A stretch of DNA of 64,000 nt from Microcebus murinus (lineage: Eukaryota > Chordata > Mammalia > Primates > Cheirogaleidae), in assembly GCF_040939455.1 (NCBI RefSeq), contig NC_134108.1:86968001-87032000 (forward strand). The letters run 5' to 3'. Shown in pieces: positions 62,592-64,000 of the stretch. A program made the position numbers and the translations under genes. How positions within the stretch are numbered: the stretch's first letter is position 1; each line of letters begins with the position of its first letter. Under the pieces are notes generated by a model that had not been told where the DNA came from, made no database searches, and saw nothing but the letters and a program-made list of their open reading frames with translations.

Positions 62592-62824
62592 GATGGCTAA
62601 TTTTAGGTGTCAACTTGACTAGATTAAGGCATGTCCAGGTACCTGGTAAAGCATTATTTCTGGGTATGACCATACAGATGTTTCCAGAAGAGATTGACAT
62701 TTGAGTTAGTGGACCAAGTAATGGAGAGCCACCCTCACCCGATGCGAATGGGCACCATCAAGTTGGCTGAGGGCCTGTACAGAACACAAAAAGGTAAATT
62801 CATTCTCTCTCTCTCTCTCTCTCA
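62592..62824 (+). repeat. ERVL-class LTR (MLT2-like), left half
   Basis: 'tgatggctaattttaggtgt', 'caacttgactagattaaggc', 'agagattgacatttgagtta', 'gtggaccaagtaatggagag' and 'gggcctgtacagaacacaaa', then a (CT)n run. The LTR resumes at 63302 after an inserted L1. Confidence 0.75.
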
Positions 62825-63301
62825 GATTTTTTTTCCATTTTTTTATTTCAGCATATTGTGGGGGTACAAATGTTAAGGTTACGTATATTGCCCATGCTCC
62901 CTTTCCCCCTCGAGTCAGAGCTTCAAGCGTGACCATCCCCCAACGTTGCACATCTCGCTCATTATGTTTGTATATACTCATCCCCTCCTCCCCCCTCCCA
63001 CCTGCCCAACACCCGATAAATGTTATTCCTATATGTCCACTGAAGTGTTGATCTGTTAATACCAATTTGTGGTGCTTGTTTTTCCATTCTTGAGATACTT
63101 CACTTAGTAGTATGGGTTCCAGCTCTCTCCAGGAAAATACAAGAGGTGCTATATCACCATTGTTTCTTAAAGCTGAATAGTACTCCATGGTATACATATA
63201 CCACATTTTATTAATCCACTCATGTATTGATGGGCACCTGGGTTGTTTCCACACCTTTGCGATTGTGAACTGTGCTGCTGTAAACACTCGGGTGCAGGTG
63301 T
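62825..63301 (-). mobile_element. Young strepsirrhine L1 3' end inside an LTR
   Basis: Reverse-oriented. T-run, then 'agcatattgtgggggtacaa' (complement of the shared tail), G-rich 3'UTR complement, and ORF2 C-terminus up to 'actcgggtgcaggtgt'. About 475 bp, 5'-truncated. No target-site duplication is visible at the junctions. Confidence 0.93.
62830..63287 (-). pseudogene. L1 ORF2 C-terminal remnant, open into 3'UTR
   Basis: C-terminus of the L1 endonuclease/reverse transcriptase. From 63287 leftwards it reads 'MFTAAQFTIAKVWKQPRCPS', 'MWYMYTMEYYSALRNNGDIA' and 'SEVSQEWKNKHHKLVLTD' with no stop. It then continues without interruption through sequence equivalent to the 3'UTR of the 44-kb copy and on into the LTR, 193 codons in all. 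Catalytic domains are absent. The equivalent frame at 44 kb ends at a TGA where this copy has CGA, so either could be the ancestral state. Confidence 0.85.
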
Positions 63302-63515
63302 GGGACCAAGAATTTCACCATCAGTTCCCCTGATTCTCAAGCCTTTGCACTTGCACTGATCCATGCTACTGGCTTGCCTGCTTCATCAGCTTGCAGATAG
63401 CATATCATGGGACTTCTCAGCCTCCTTAATTGCTCGAGCCAATTCCCCTCTCATCTCTCTGTATGTGCATCTTATTGGTTCTGTTTCTCTGAAGAACCGT
63501 GACTAATACACTCTT
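63302..63515 (+). repeat. ERVL-class LTR (MLT2-like), right half
   Basis: 'gcttgcctgcttcatcagct', 'tgcagatagcatatcatggg', 'acttctcagcctccttaatt', 'gctcgagccaattcccctct', 'cttattggttctgtttctct' and 'gaagaaccgtgactaataca' complete the LTR begun at 62592. Confidence 0.75.
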
Positions 63516-64000
63516 TTGATTTCGACTAATATACTTTTAATCATCTCACCTTTTATCTCTTGCCCTCACTTCTTTACTTGAGGCTCTCAACATGCTGCCT
63601 CAGATTTTGTGTACAGTACTTATTCATGCCATTTGGATTTTGCACCTGTTGCCTTCTCCTTCAGAATTGTAATCCTCCATCTTCCTTTGTCCCATATATG
63701 CAAATATATACAAATTAGGTTGTTCTTCCAGTCACTACACTGAGATTTCCCTCTTAGATTAGTCTAACTAATTAGTCTAACCTACATGCTTTACATGTAG
63801 TTTCCCTGGCACTTCCAAATGGGCTTTGCAACTTATGATGCATAAACACAATGAAATATAATACAGCTACTTAAAATGATAATTTTGAAGACTCTAGACT
63901 TTCATAAGATATGTCTGACACACTGTTAAATGAGGAGAAAAGCTGTAAATGGTTTTTCCTTAAATTTTTAATGTAGTGCTTTTCAAATTTTAGTGTGCAG
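63516..64000. other. Unique sequence to window end
   Basis: Nothing recognisable; a short 'attagtctaac' duplication lies at 63758-63781. Confidence 0.5.

Overview
This 64-kb window is AT-rich vertebrate nuclear DNA with no intact protein-coding gene, exon chain, tRNA, rRNA, CRISPR array or bacterial feature that I can support. The organism is almost certainly a strepsirrhine primate (lemur or loris group). The young Alu elements are of the strepsirrhine type: the second monomer ends with a 'gctgtgagctaggctga' block, and an extra 'ttggccaactaa...' segment lies between the monomers. Three insertions also end in the same young L1 3' tail ('ttgtacccccataatatgct'). The window looks like a gene desert or part of a very long intron.

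Layout: 1-7 kb is mostly unique AT-rich sequence with three old MIR SINEs and one MaLR solo LTR. 7-14.5 kb holds an Alu, a Tigger-type DNA transposon with terminal inverted repeats and TA duplications, and an L2 LINE split by an Alu. 14.5-23.5 kb holds two Alus with clean target-site duplications and a near full-length, inactivated Hsmar1-like mariner. 23.5-28.5 kb holds the GC-rich 5' part of a reverse-oriented L1 and an eroded class-I ERV. 29.7-35.6 kb holds an 86-bp L1-tail micro-insertion, an ERVL/MaLR LTR plus internal remnant, an L1 3' end and a second MST-type LTR. 35.6-41.3 kb is unique apart from one odd short open frame. 41.3-44.6 kb is a cluster of Alu, a long pyrimidine microsatellite, old L1 fragments and a young L1 3' end. 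45.6-51.9 kb holds LTRs, two Alus, a reverse-oriented class-I ERV 3' end and L2 pieces. 52-55.9 kb is unique. 55.9-59.9 kb is an L1 with 5'UTR, ORF1 and part of ORF2, all decayed. 59.9-63.5 kb holds an MLT1-like LTR end, two Alus and an ERVL-type LTR split by a young L1.

No genes act together here. The readable content is a layered transposon history: MIR/L2/Tigger, then MaLR/ERVL and older L1, then ERV1, mariner and AluJ, then strepsirrhine Alu and L1. I did not find a previously undescribed system. The best leads are the Hsmar1-like mariner in a strepsirrhine, two L1-tail micro-insertions with target-site duplications, CTCF-like motifs at the same place in two L1 5'UTRs, a duplicated polypurine-tract/LTR-start junction in an ERV, an anonymous 96-codon frame at 36.7-36.96 kb, and a homeodomain/POU-motif-rich unique segment at 47.2-47.7 kb. 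Repeat family names come from memory of consensus sequences; boundaries are approximate unless a target-site duplication is given.
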